NCBI GenBank assembly: GCA_037975125.1
Contig: JAJQOW010000023.1
Coordinates: forward strand, 659,501 to 723,500
Direction of reading: 5' to 3'
From: Latrodectus hesperus
Taxonomy: Eukaryota; Arthropoda; Arachnida; Araneae; Theridiidae
Length of the DNA: 64,000 nucleotides
Within the stretch, counting starts at the first letter, position 1; the number at the start of each line of letters is the position of its first letter. Both the position numbers and the translations under genes were made by a program. Below the pieces are notes generated by a model. That model was not told the DNA's origin. It saw only the letters and a list, made by a program, of their open reading frames with translations, and did no database searches. Shown here one piece after another: positions 47,301-59,856 of this stretch.

Positions 47301-50300
47301 GTTAATTACACAGATGTAAGGCCTGGTATTTTTTAGGAGAGAATATATGAAATTATTAATCCAGCAGTTAATCTAATATAAAGTAAATAGAGATCACAAT
47401 AAGATTCAAATATGATGCTTGAATTCTCAACATCTTTATAAATATAATAATAACAGACTGAGAATATTGTTCTTTCATTCATACAGAATAATCTAATTCA
47501 TCTATAAAACTAGATTCAAAAGTAATATTCACAGGAGTGTTATTCTTTTAAAATGATAAAAGCATGGTCCTAAGTTATAAAGAATAAAACAAGAAATCTG
47601 ATCCATTTTTATAATATGTATGAGAATAGAGTGGGTTGATCAATTTGAAGACCGCAAAAACCAATGTTCGCAGATGGGAAAAACGGAAGATGTATGAAGC
47701 TTGGCTCAAATCTCCTGGTCAAAGGTATGATCTGCTAAAGGTATGATCTGTAGGTCATTAGCGAGGATTTCCTATGAAATTCTTAGATGCTCTAGGCAGA
47801 AGATACGTTTAATCGTAGGCTTCATAACTGGGCACTACTATTTCAGAAAACATCTCCATAAAATGGGACTGTTTCAGCAAGATCCTATCTGCAGGAAATG
47901 TCATATGCAAGAGGAAACGGCCAAGCATATCATTTATGAATGCGAGGCTCTTGCCCTCCCTAGATTAACCTCTTTAGGCATCATCCATACTAGGGATTTA
48001 CACCTAGATTCCATTAAAGGGTTATCAGACTTTATTAATAAAGTGGGTGATCCGAGCAAATGGAACTAAGAAACATTGGGTTTGGAGTTAACAGTACAAA
48101 ATGCTGATAAAAGCAGAGGTGCTCAATGACATACAAACCCAACTCGAAGAAGAAGATAGAGTGGGTTGGATTTATTTATTGTTCAATAGTGTGCATACGA
48201 AGACTAATTCAATTTTGAGCTAAAGTTTAAAATCCATTTCAAACATTTACGCCAAAAGTGGAGACGAACCCAAGAAGTGAACATGTATGAAGCCTTTTGA
48301 AAAAAAAGGTGTGAAAATTATTGAATGACAAAACTGATTTTGTAATAAATGGCCCATTCAAAAACTTGATTAGAGTTCATAAATTTTATGTCTAGGCTAT
48401 ATACATCAGTTCTAATAATGATCAGCTTCTTATTTTCTCAAAAAAGTTTATTAAATAGACAAAGAGTTATTGGTATTAACTATTTCATCAAACATAAAAT
48501 GCTATATGATTAAATTATTCACTTAAATACTCATTACATAAAGCTTACAGTTTGAAGTAGGATTAATGCTAAGGTATTAAATCATACTTTATGTTATTAT
48601 CAGGCAATGAATCATGAACTCCTTGAAGTTTTCAGTATTGACATCATATAGTATATGTAAAAAATAATCTCAGTTATGATATGTAATTTGATACTCTTAT
48701 AAATGATTACAGTATAAAATATTACTTTGACACTTGATTTTTCAGGTCCTTGGAAGATAACTGCCCACTTTAGATGCATAAGCAATGTACATAAATAACA
48801 AATTATCTTAATCCATTTATACACTGACCAAAGCAGTCAAAATATCTTTATATATAGCTACCATAGATATCATACCAATTGAATTAAAAAATTTTGTTTA
48901 TTTTCATATGAAAATTATTTAACTTTTAGAAATGCAACTCAGATGAATGAGATTTGCAAATGTAGTATCACTAAAACAATATTCGGCTTGTTTGTCGCTC
49001 AGCAATAACTTTTCGTACATGAAGGCTAATTAGACCAGACATTTTAAACCACAACACATCAAAAACCAAGTTGAGATTCAATCCACGAACAGTTGAATTG
49101 AAGGCCATACTTCTAATCATTTGACTGTCAGTTCAGTGGTCAGATAGTATGATATCTACATGCAATACAGAAGACAGTAATTGAGAGGCTGACTATAATG
49201 AATCTTTTTATTCATCAGATTTAAGACAGATACCTTGACCCCACATCAAAAATGAAATAATTTTTCTATTTTTATTTATTTAACTATTTTAATCTCCAAC
49301 ATTTTATTTTATAAAAGTCTTACAAATATATATATATTTTATTTTGTTTTTATATTTTTAACAGATTTTATAAGGTATACTTTTAACATTTAATCAAATA
49401 ATGACAATATAAATGAATCATGTATGATATTTAAGTTTAAATATTTATATTATAAATATTGTACTCACCAGCATTTTGAAATTCCAATTCATTTTCTTTT
49501 GATACAAAACAAAATTTCTAAACATAAAATAACTCACTACATCAGATGAGCTCAGTTTGATAAAAAGTGATGCTAATGCAATGAGGTTTTGGTTACATGG
49601 TCTGGAAAGCTGAAAACAATTTAATTAAATGTTGTATCAAAATGCATTTTTTTTTAAAAAATATTACAAAAATAATTTAAACATTTTAACTTTTTGGGGA
49701 ATTAAAAATGTATATTTTTATGAATTATCTTGTTATGAATTTAATTCTTATTTTTAACTGTTAAATTATTCTTGGAAAGATTTTGCTCTCCATACTTAGT
49801 GGGTGTCTAAGAGATCATGAAGATCTAATTTAGAGTTCATAATCTTTAAGATGCAGTGAAGTTTATCAAAGCACTTAGACTGAAATGGGTTGGTTATCTG
49901 GTCAGTATGCAAGATCACTGCTGTATAAAAAAATCCTTCAGTCAAAGTACTGGGAAATAGGCATTGAAGCAGACAGTGAACAGATGGAATGATTGTGTTG
50001 AAATACTAAAATCATTTTAAAGGTTAAGGATTAGATGATTTGTTTGCCACTCAATGGCTACTTTTTGCACATCATGGCTAATTAGACCAGGACTTACATT
50101 TTAAAGTGCACTTCAAACCACTACAAACATTCATGCCCAAAGTGGAATTCGAACCCATAAACTGTTGAACTGAAGGGAAGAGCACTAACAACTTGGCAAT
50201 AAAGAATAAAAGATGGTACCCAAAAACAGAAATTCAAAGAGACTTCTGAAGAAGGCTTGCATTGTCACACCAATGAAGAAATAGCCTTCACACTTTGAAA

Positions 50301-53300
50301 AATATTATGACTTAAATTACTATTTTTTTAGTAATCATTGTATAAAATTAAAACATTTTTATCTAGCATAACTTTTAAGTTTTTTAAATATATTTCATAT
50401 TTAAAAAATTTATAATATATTATTTTCCAATTAATTTTGGTATTTCTCTTTTTAACAGATAATTTCTGTGAAAATAATAAAATAATTAATTCAATTTTGT
50501 ATAAACAAAACTGTTATTTCAAATATTGTTGCAATATTGAAAGAAAGAAGCATTTACAAATTCCAATTATTGAAAAATTTAGCAATTTTTAAACCATATA
50601 ACATTTCCACATCTCATTTTTTAGCCAATTAAATTTGCTTAAGTTACAATAATAAAAAATAAAGAAATGAAGGGAAAAAGAACAAAAACTTAAATAAGTC
50701 ATATATTTTCCCCAATAAATATATAATGTGAAAAATTATAATATGTGTGGTTATCAATAAAAACAAACATAAAAGGTTATGGTTGAAAAAATAAGCTAAA
50801 TCATTCACTTATATATAATGCTTATTGATTTGAATGTATTTTTTTTATAAAATAGTTTTTTTTAAACAGTGTACAAGTTCACCATAATTCTCTATGCTGT
50901 ACTTATAAATTTTTAAAATAGATATAATTAATTATTTTTCAAAAATTTTTTTTTAAAAATTTAAATTCTAATTTTTTTTCAATGAAGCTTATTACAAATT
51001 TAAAGTTGGAAACTTTACAGTTTTTCATTGCTGATAAAAGAGTCCATCATAAATTGATGATACAACTAATCAAGTGAGTACTTCTATTTTGTATATTCAT
51101 AAAAATCTTTTGTTTGTGAACATGATTTATATACCTGAATTCAAATGTTTTGTTTTATAGATCTTAATAAATTAAGTTGTTTAGATATTTAAATAAAATA
51201 TAAGGTAGTAATTTTTTAATACATATTTTCTGTTTAATTAATTAAAAAGGCTGTGGGCGATAAAATGAGCCAAATGGCTTCACCGCGTCGAAAAGCATTT
51301 GTATTATTAATGCAGTTGTGCATGTGATAAATTTATTTTGTGTGCTAGTATCCCTAGAAGCCTTTGATTAGTAATTTGTTTTTATTTAATTACAGTTCAA
51401 GCTTTTGAAGTGAATAGTTTAATATCAATAAATTAATTTTTTTTTATATTAAGTTTTTGAATATTGGTTTGCAGTGAATTTCATTTAAAATTTTATTTTG
51501 AAAATTTATAAAACAAATTCACTTTATATTGTTTTTATTATTTTCAATTATTATTTTCCATGAGGAGTACATATGCCCCTGTAATGATTCCAACAACATC
51601 ATGGCATACCAATGCCAAAGATTATACAAGCAATGATTAGATGAGTTATTTTATGTTTTTAATTAATATTGCTGTTGTATGTAATATTTTATGCTATGTA
51701 TTAAGCAGTAATTATAAATATTTCATATACTTATATTTAGATTTATTTAATATGGTAATGTTGATTAATTTGAAAGTCTAGTTTTTATAAAAGTGTTTGT
51801 TTACATTTTAGAATTATTTATTGCCTGTTTTAAATTGGGACTAGATTGCACAACTGTGATTTTTTTAAGTTGGGTGCCACAGCCTGATTGATCAAAATTC
51901 AAATTTTCATAAAAAAAGCATTTTATTTACTTCATTGCTTAACTGTCACACGTTATAAACTGCAAGATACTTAGTTTATATTTGTTTTTTATTTAATAAT
52001 TTTTAAATTTCTAGTTATTAGTATTTAATACTTTTGTAGTAAGTAATTATGAGATATTTGAGATTTAAAATAGCATATGATTGCAAAGCTGAAGTTCGAG
52101 CATGAACGATATTTGAGAAACCAGATATTGTGGATTGTAATGTAATTTAGGTTGGCAAGATAACTGTACAGCTCTAGAGCAAAAAACTGGAAATTGCACT
52201 AAACCCATACAGTTCTGCAGTCTTTTACTGAGCTAATTTAATAAGTATTATTAAAGCAGATATCATTGCTAAATTAATCAAAACAAATTAAAATGAAAAA
52301 TGGTTCTTATTACAATTTCAGTATTTTAGTTTAAATAACATATTGATGTGCCAAATAAACTCTTATTATTACCTTACAATGCCTTTTTATAGGAATACAA
52401 TATTGTATTAATATTTTATGAGAAACCATCAAAAATAAAAAAGAAAACACATATTTTTCCCTTTTTTTGATATTTGAATTCTTGTTGATTAAAAAGTTCA
52501 ACTAAATAAAAATTATATGAACATAAAAGTAAATAAGGAATAGAATAGGAAATGCTTACTTGCTCTTCTAAGTTAAACTCTAATGTTTCTATAGTCATTA
52601 GATACATTAATGTATAAGCAACAGATTTTGAAGTATTTTCATCTATCTTTTCCATAACTTTCAAAGAGCTTTCTAAATCATCATAATGCAAAGTTCTTAT
52701 TTTCATAATCGATTCATGACTTTTAGGATTCAAGGGTACAACACCTGAATAAAATATAATAAACAATTACTTTTACTTCAATTCAGTGTTTATTTAAACA
52801 ATAACTAAATACATATAAATTAAAGACATAAATATATTATTTCAATCAATAGATATATTAGTTTAAGTCGATGTAACATAGATACTTTCAAATTAATAGC
52901 AACACCTTCAAAATGACACAAAATTTGTATAAATAAGCTTGCGTCATTATTGCTGTCATCAGAACTCACAGTTAAATAATAAGAGAGTTAAACTTTATTT
53001 AAAAATATTTTTGGCATTTATTCCCATCAAACTTTTTTGCCATGAAAACAAGTTTATGAATTTTGAAAATTTAAATGATTTTTTTTAAAATATGGAGAAA
53101 AATCAGAACACCTCACTTATATATTCATTTAAACAAATAAATAATAACATTATTATTTGTTTAAATGATACATGATACAAAACATTATTTATAGTTTAAA
53201 TGGAGCTAAATCACATCATTAAATGACATGCACTTTTTTCTTAGATATAATTGATGAAATAATAAGTAAAGTATTTTTCACTCAAAGCTTTATGAGCTTG

Positions 53301-56300
53301 ATTAAAATAGTGAGCATGAACTCAAAATGCCCAAAAAAGGTAATTTAAGTATTAAATATTAGAACTAAAGAAATTTTATACATTAAGCATTAAAGCTAGA
53401 AAGCATTTTCAAATATTAGAGATTTGAATTAAAACTACTTAAAATGGTATTGATGGCTGCTTTAGATAGAATACCAAAAATTAAAATGAACATCTTTAGA
53501 GGTGGTTGAAAACAAAACACTGATCAAGATCAATCTTTTTACTTTGACCTATTAGAGGAAATTTAGAACAATTAGAAAAAAATCAAAACTGTTAATTATT
53601 AGATATGTAATAAGAATTATTGCACAAATTTTAAACTAAATGGAGGTTAAAAGGAGCAGTCATCAGAAGAAAATTTCCACTTTAATAATGTCTCATTAAT
53701 TCATAAATATATTTCCATTAACTATAAAGATATCATATTCTTAGACACATAAAGATATAAAACTTATGATATATTTATCCAAGAATATGGGCTCTTTATT
53801 TCAAAGTTAGTCACGTGGAAGAAATCAAAATAGCTGATCATATAATTCTGAAATGAATTTTCCATGCATGAATGTTTCCATCACTTCAATATTTTATGAC
53901 ACAAAGCTATAATTAATTTATTCAAAACAAACATAGTCAAGATAAAGAACTTCGAGCAGTTCAACAAATACAGTGTCTCACAAAAGTGATGGGACACTTG
54001 TGCTTTACGTAAGGAAACTATAATAAAATTAATTAAAAATACATGTACAAATTTTTTGTGGGTGTGTTTCATACTTAAATTTAGTAACAATTATTACATA
54101 ATATACATTTTGTCAAAATATTAATTAAATAAAAATATAATCATTTAGAACAGAGCAAAAAACAGCTCACATAAGTGATGAGACACCAATAGATATGCAA
54201 CAAAAATTCTATGAAATAAGCAATAAAAATATTTTTTGGGTCTTTTATTTTTACTCAAAGGCAATTGGCAATAATTTATAGAATCATCTGCAGTATTTCT
54301 CTCCAGATTGTTTTGGAATTTTTATGTTTTTTAACTGTGTGCAGACATGAATGCTATACGAAAAAACTTTGTCTGAAATTCCAAAATTAGTTATTAATTT
54401 GCATATTGAAAGTGGAAAATCTATTAGAGAAACTGCTGAAACAGTTAACTTGAGTCTCGGTAATTTATTATCGAACCAAAATAACCAATGAAATAAACCG
54501 AATTGTCATTCAAATTATTAAAAAAAATTCAAGAATTAGAGTCTTCCTAAAGTTGCTGCTGATTTATCAGCATTATATGGAGTAATTGTTAATCCTGAGA
54601 CTGTTAGAAGAGTAATTCGATCAATTGGATATCACACAATAGAGTAGCCAGGAAACAATTCTTCGTAAGTGAAAAGAATAGAAAACTCAGACTGACTTTC
54701 GCAAAATTCAATATAAATAAAACTTCTGACTACTGCAATAAAGTTATACTTGCTCTGAGGAGAGTAAATTTAATATATTTGGTTCTGACGGTAGAATCTT
54801 GGTGTGGAGAAAACTGAAAAAACGATGAATTTCATAAACAGAACTTGGTGACAATAGTAAAACATGGTGGAGGAAGAGCTATGGTATGGGGGCGTAAGTC
54901 GTCCGCTGGAGTTGGTAATCTTGTTTTTATTGACAGTAAAATGGATCAGTACAAGTATATTGACATTTTAAAGCAAAATTTGAAATCTTCAGCATGAAAA
55001 TTGAACCTTCATAATGGTTTTAAATTCTACCAGGACAATATCCCCAAGCACACTGCTTTGAACGTTAGACCATGGCTGCTATATACTGTCCTGAAATAAT
55101 AAAAACACCACCACAATCTCCAGACTTAAATACCATAGAGAATATTTGGCAAGAATTGGAATCAAGAATTCGCAAACACACCATTTCTTCAAAAAAAAAC
55201 AATTAAAATCGGTGCTTCAAGAAGAATGGGGTAAAATCACTCCAGAAATCACAAAAAAATTAGTCAAATACTTCCCAAGAAGATTAAATAATGTTTTAAA
55301 AGTAAAAGGAAATCCAACAAAATATTAAAACCTTTTAAAAAATAAAATTTTTGGATAAATATTTAATGGAAAATTAAATGTCCCATCACTTATTTGAGCT
55401 TTTTTTGCTCCGTTCTAAGCAAATTCAACCCCCAAAATTGACGGATTACCGTGAAATCATATTTGGGGAACTTGTTTACTGAACGGTTACTGTTGATTTA
55501 ACTAATGTGAGTGAAAATCAAAAGTGTTTCGTAAGCAACAGCTAATTTTGTTTTACTTTTCTATATTTATTCAAATTTAAATTTTCATAATTAAAGGCTA
55601 TTTTACTATTGAAATTTATAAGCAATGTATATAATATTAATTTTAATTATTTTATCAAGTTTTAAAATTATTAATATTTTTTTAGTTTCTTTAAATAATA
55701 TATATATATATATATATATATTGCTTAGTTGTAAACTTCATAGTATAAGAGTATGTGACTTGGCGACGAGGTTAAAATATAAGAAATCTTTATTACTTAA
55801 TTTGTTCAAAAATATGAAATTTTAAAATGTTAAAAACTTTTTTAAAATTAGAATGGGTAAAATAAGTAATAAATTAGATGCTATTTTTTGAATGGATTTA
55901 GTATTTTAAACAATTTTGCAATGGTTTTTGTATAAAATATATAATCTAATTTTAATAAAATGTAACTATAAAAAGTTCTCTCACTTTTTAGCATTACATT
56001 TTATTAAAATTTGATTATATATTTTGTTCTGAGAATAATCTGAGAGTACAGCTAGCTTTAGTTTATAAATTAAATAACTTACTAGAATTATCATTTTAAA
56101 TGCTCATATGATTTATAAAAGAGTGACAAGAAATCGAAACTGCTTTAACTGTCGACTGGGTACCAATTGCGAGCCCCAAACAGATCATCGAATTCACAGT
56201 CCGTGTCTGCTGAAGAGTTATCGTCAATATAAAAATAAAAATCTTATTCACTGCTTGAATCAGACAGAATGTTTGTAAACCGGTAATATTTTCACATATA

Positions 56301-59300
56301 CAATTAGCTACTAGAATAACTTCTGAGAGTGAACAGCATAAATATATACGAGGGTCACTCTGAAATTTTTGAGATACAACTAGGTTTTTAAAGTTATACT
56401 TTAGTTTTTAAAGTTATACTAGGTTTTTAAAGTTATAGTTTTAAAATTTTAGGTGTGTTCAAAGTAGTCTCCTCCAGCATCAATGCACTTTTGTAGACGA
56501 ATTTTCTAGAGATTAAATGCCTCAAGCCATTCATTTCTTCGAATAGATGAAAAAAATGCATTTATAGCCACATCAATCTCTTCTTCTGAATGAAAATGAC
56601 ATCCACATAAGTTCTTTTTTAGATTAAAGAATAACCAAAAGTCGCACATAGCTAGATCAGGTGAATACAGTGGATGTTCGATCACTTTAATTTGTTTTTG
56701 TTTAAGAAACTCAACTGTTAATCCGGCTGTATGTGAAGATGCATTGTCATGGTGAAGCATTAGTCCCCTAACATTCAGTTCTTGTAGAATTTCTGGAAGA
56801 CATTTAGTGGTATACCAGTTTGCTGTTACTGTCTTCTGTCCTTCCAACTTGATGGCTTTGACCAATCCCGTACTTCTGAAGAAAACGGCATACATCACTT
56901 TTTTCAGTACGCGTTGTTTTTTCACCATTGTCGGCGTGGGATCATCTTCAAAGGACCATACTTTCCTTTCTTGACGTGTTGGAACGTCAAAAATCAAACG
57001 GTATGTACATTTCATCACCTGTTACAATTTTAGAAATGATGCGGTGGCCACCATCATTCAGCATATTAAGAGTTTCTTTACTAATTCTGACACACTCCTC
57101 TTTTTGATGCTCAGTAAGATTATGGGGAACCCAATGGCAAACTACTTTTTTCACATGTAATTCTTCATGAATGATTTTGTGTATGGCTACGGATCCAATG
57201 TTAAGTTCCTTCTGTATCATTTGATAGGTACAGCGATTATCATCCATTAACATTTTTCGTATGGCAGACACATTATCCGGGATTACTGCCGACGGCGGCC
57301 TTCCTGTGTGTTCTTCATCCTGAAGAATATTGCGACCTCTTCTAAATTCTCTAAACCATCTGAATACAGAAGCACGAGCTGGAGATTCATCACCAAATGC
57401 TAATTGCAACCATTGAATGCATTCTTCTTGATTTAATCCTGCTTTGAAATCGTAGAAAATCATAGCGCGAAAATGTTCTCGCGTCAACTCCATTTTCTCT
57501 TCTGTTTAAAATTTATTCCACGCTAAACAAGTTGAAGTAAGTCAGTAAAAAATCGTCTTCTGCGTTAAAATACTTAGTACTTTAAAATTAAACCGTTATT
57601 TTTATTTTGTAAATTCTCGTCTGTGCGTATCTCAAAAATTTCAGAGTAACCCTCGTATGCAAATAATAATAAAGAAGTGATAATATAGCATTTCAATAAT
57701 TTGTTCTGGCCAGCTGAAGGCGATTTATTGACACACTCACCTGGAATACATCATTAGACAGATGTTTCAAAGATAACTTGATTGGAAATGTCCATCTACT
57801 GAAACAATGCTACATTTGATTTAAATTTATATTTATTGGTTTCCCACGGAATTTGAAAATTCCCAAGTTCCACTAGTTACGAATTTGTCAATACTGTCAG
57901 TCCTGATGTCAAATTGATATAATCAGAAATACCAACCGATCTTTCTGCCATCTTCATTCTACTTGTAAATAATTTAAAATTAACTACATGTGCATTAATT
58001 TCCTGTTTACTCAAGAATTTGATTACACCTATTTTGAAATTTTTCATATTGTTGTTAGCTTCACACTACTCAAGTTTTCAGTACACATATTTCAAGCATT
58101 GTTTAAAATACCAAGATTAAGGTAATTACACAAAATGAAGAAATAAATCCTATTACATAAGTATTTTCGAATTTTAGAATGGGACTTGTGTTACTCTTTA
58201 TTCCACATAAAATTATATTATTTTGTTATGATTAAGGTCTATAACTATACAAGGAAGCTATTATTTTTAGCAAAAAAATTATTTTAATTAATTAAAACTT
58301 TCACTAAATTTACATTTTGGTATAGGACTGGCAAATGATATTAAAATACATCAAGAATTATTTAATGTCTTTATTGTGATGTTTAAAATTATTTTAATAA
58401 TTTTTTTGTAAAATTAAGGATATTTTAAACTAATATTTCGTAAATTATTAAAGTTACTTACAAATTCTGGAAAATATGAAATTTCCTTTATCATGCAAAA
58501 GAAATATTTTCATTTACTAATTTATTGATTACATTTTAAGTATTACGCTTTGTTTCTCACATACTTCAATATCTAAGAGCTTTTTGCACTAAAGATTATA
58601 CTTTTACCTTCTTGAAACAGAATATTTCAAAAAAGCACTAAGTTATAACATTTTTATTTCTTTAGTGTATTTTCGAAAACAAAGTTCAATGACTTAATTC
58701 TAATATTAAACTAAATCATTTGACCTTCGATAAGATGTTTCTAGCATAAGAAATAAATTTTACTTTTGTGACACATTAATAAATTACAATATGTATGTTT
58801 AATAGGTTAAATTTAAAGCAAAATTATTACTATTGAACTAGATAAAGTAATCATTTCTGGTTAGTGAATTTATGCATACAAAAATTTATTTTGTGTGAAT
58901 ATTTACTTTTTTAATCAAAACTATTTAAAAATATTTGATTAATCAAATCAAAAAAGAGCTAAATATTTTTATTTTATTACCATCAAAAGAAGAAGGAAGT
59001 GAAATCATTATTGTACTAAAGTACTTATTTAAAAAAAAATTACTCTAAATTTACCATAAATAATGATTTGCATGTGCATATCAAAGCAGTTGTAATTCTG
59101 TGAAGGGAAAATATTTAATGTAGGACAAATTTGAATATGTAAAAAAATGATACTGACAAGTTCTATATTAAATATTCACATATTAGAATACTTTTGTAAA
59201 AAATAGCATTAAAATTTCCCTGTTTTTACACTTTTGCCATTTTTCTCCTTTTGAAAAATAAAGTTTTCATACGAGACATGCATTAATTTTAATATTTATG

Positions 59301-59806
59301 CAAAACAATTTAAGAAATACTAAAAGATATATAATAACAACACGGGTTCTTGTGTGGAGTGATATTTTTTACATAATTTGAAACTAAATCTTTCAGTATG
59401 AAGAATTTAATATGATAAATTTGCATTCAAAATTTTTCACCAGAATTTCATCTGATGTCACTAACTTACTATATACTATAAAATCTATTATTAAGCAATT
59501 AAGTTAGATTTTTATTTATTTTTTTTAAATTATTAAAAATATACAAAGTCTAAATTCTTCAATTTGTATGTATTAAAGCAACAGAACAGTTTCTTTTAAT
59601 GAGTTTGATAATTATTTGATGATTTTAAATATATAATATTGATTTTGAGAAATATCAGCAATGATTACCAATTACAAATACACAGAAAATTCATTAATTA
59701 TTACAGCTATTTAAAATCATTACATTTTAACTATCTAGGAAATTAAAAAAATTTCTGATTTTTAATAAAAAGAAATGATTGAAATTATTATTATTATTAT
59801 TATTAT

Positions 59807-59856
<50 letters not shown>

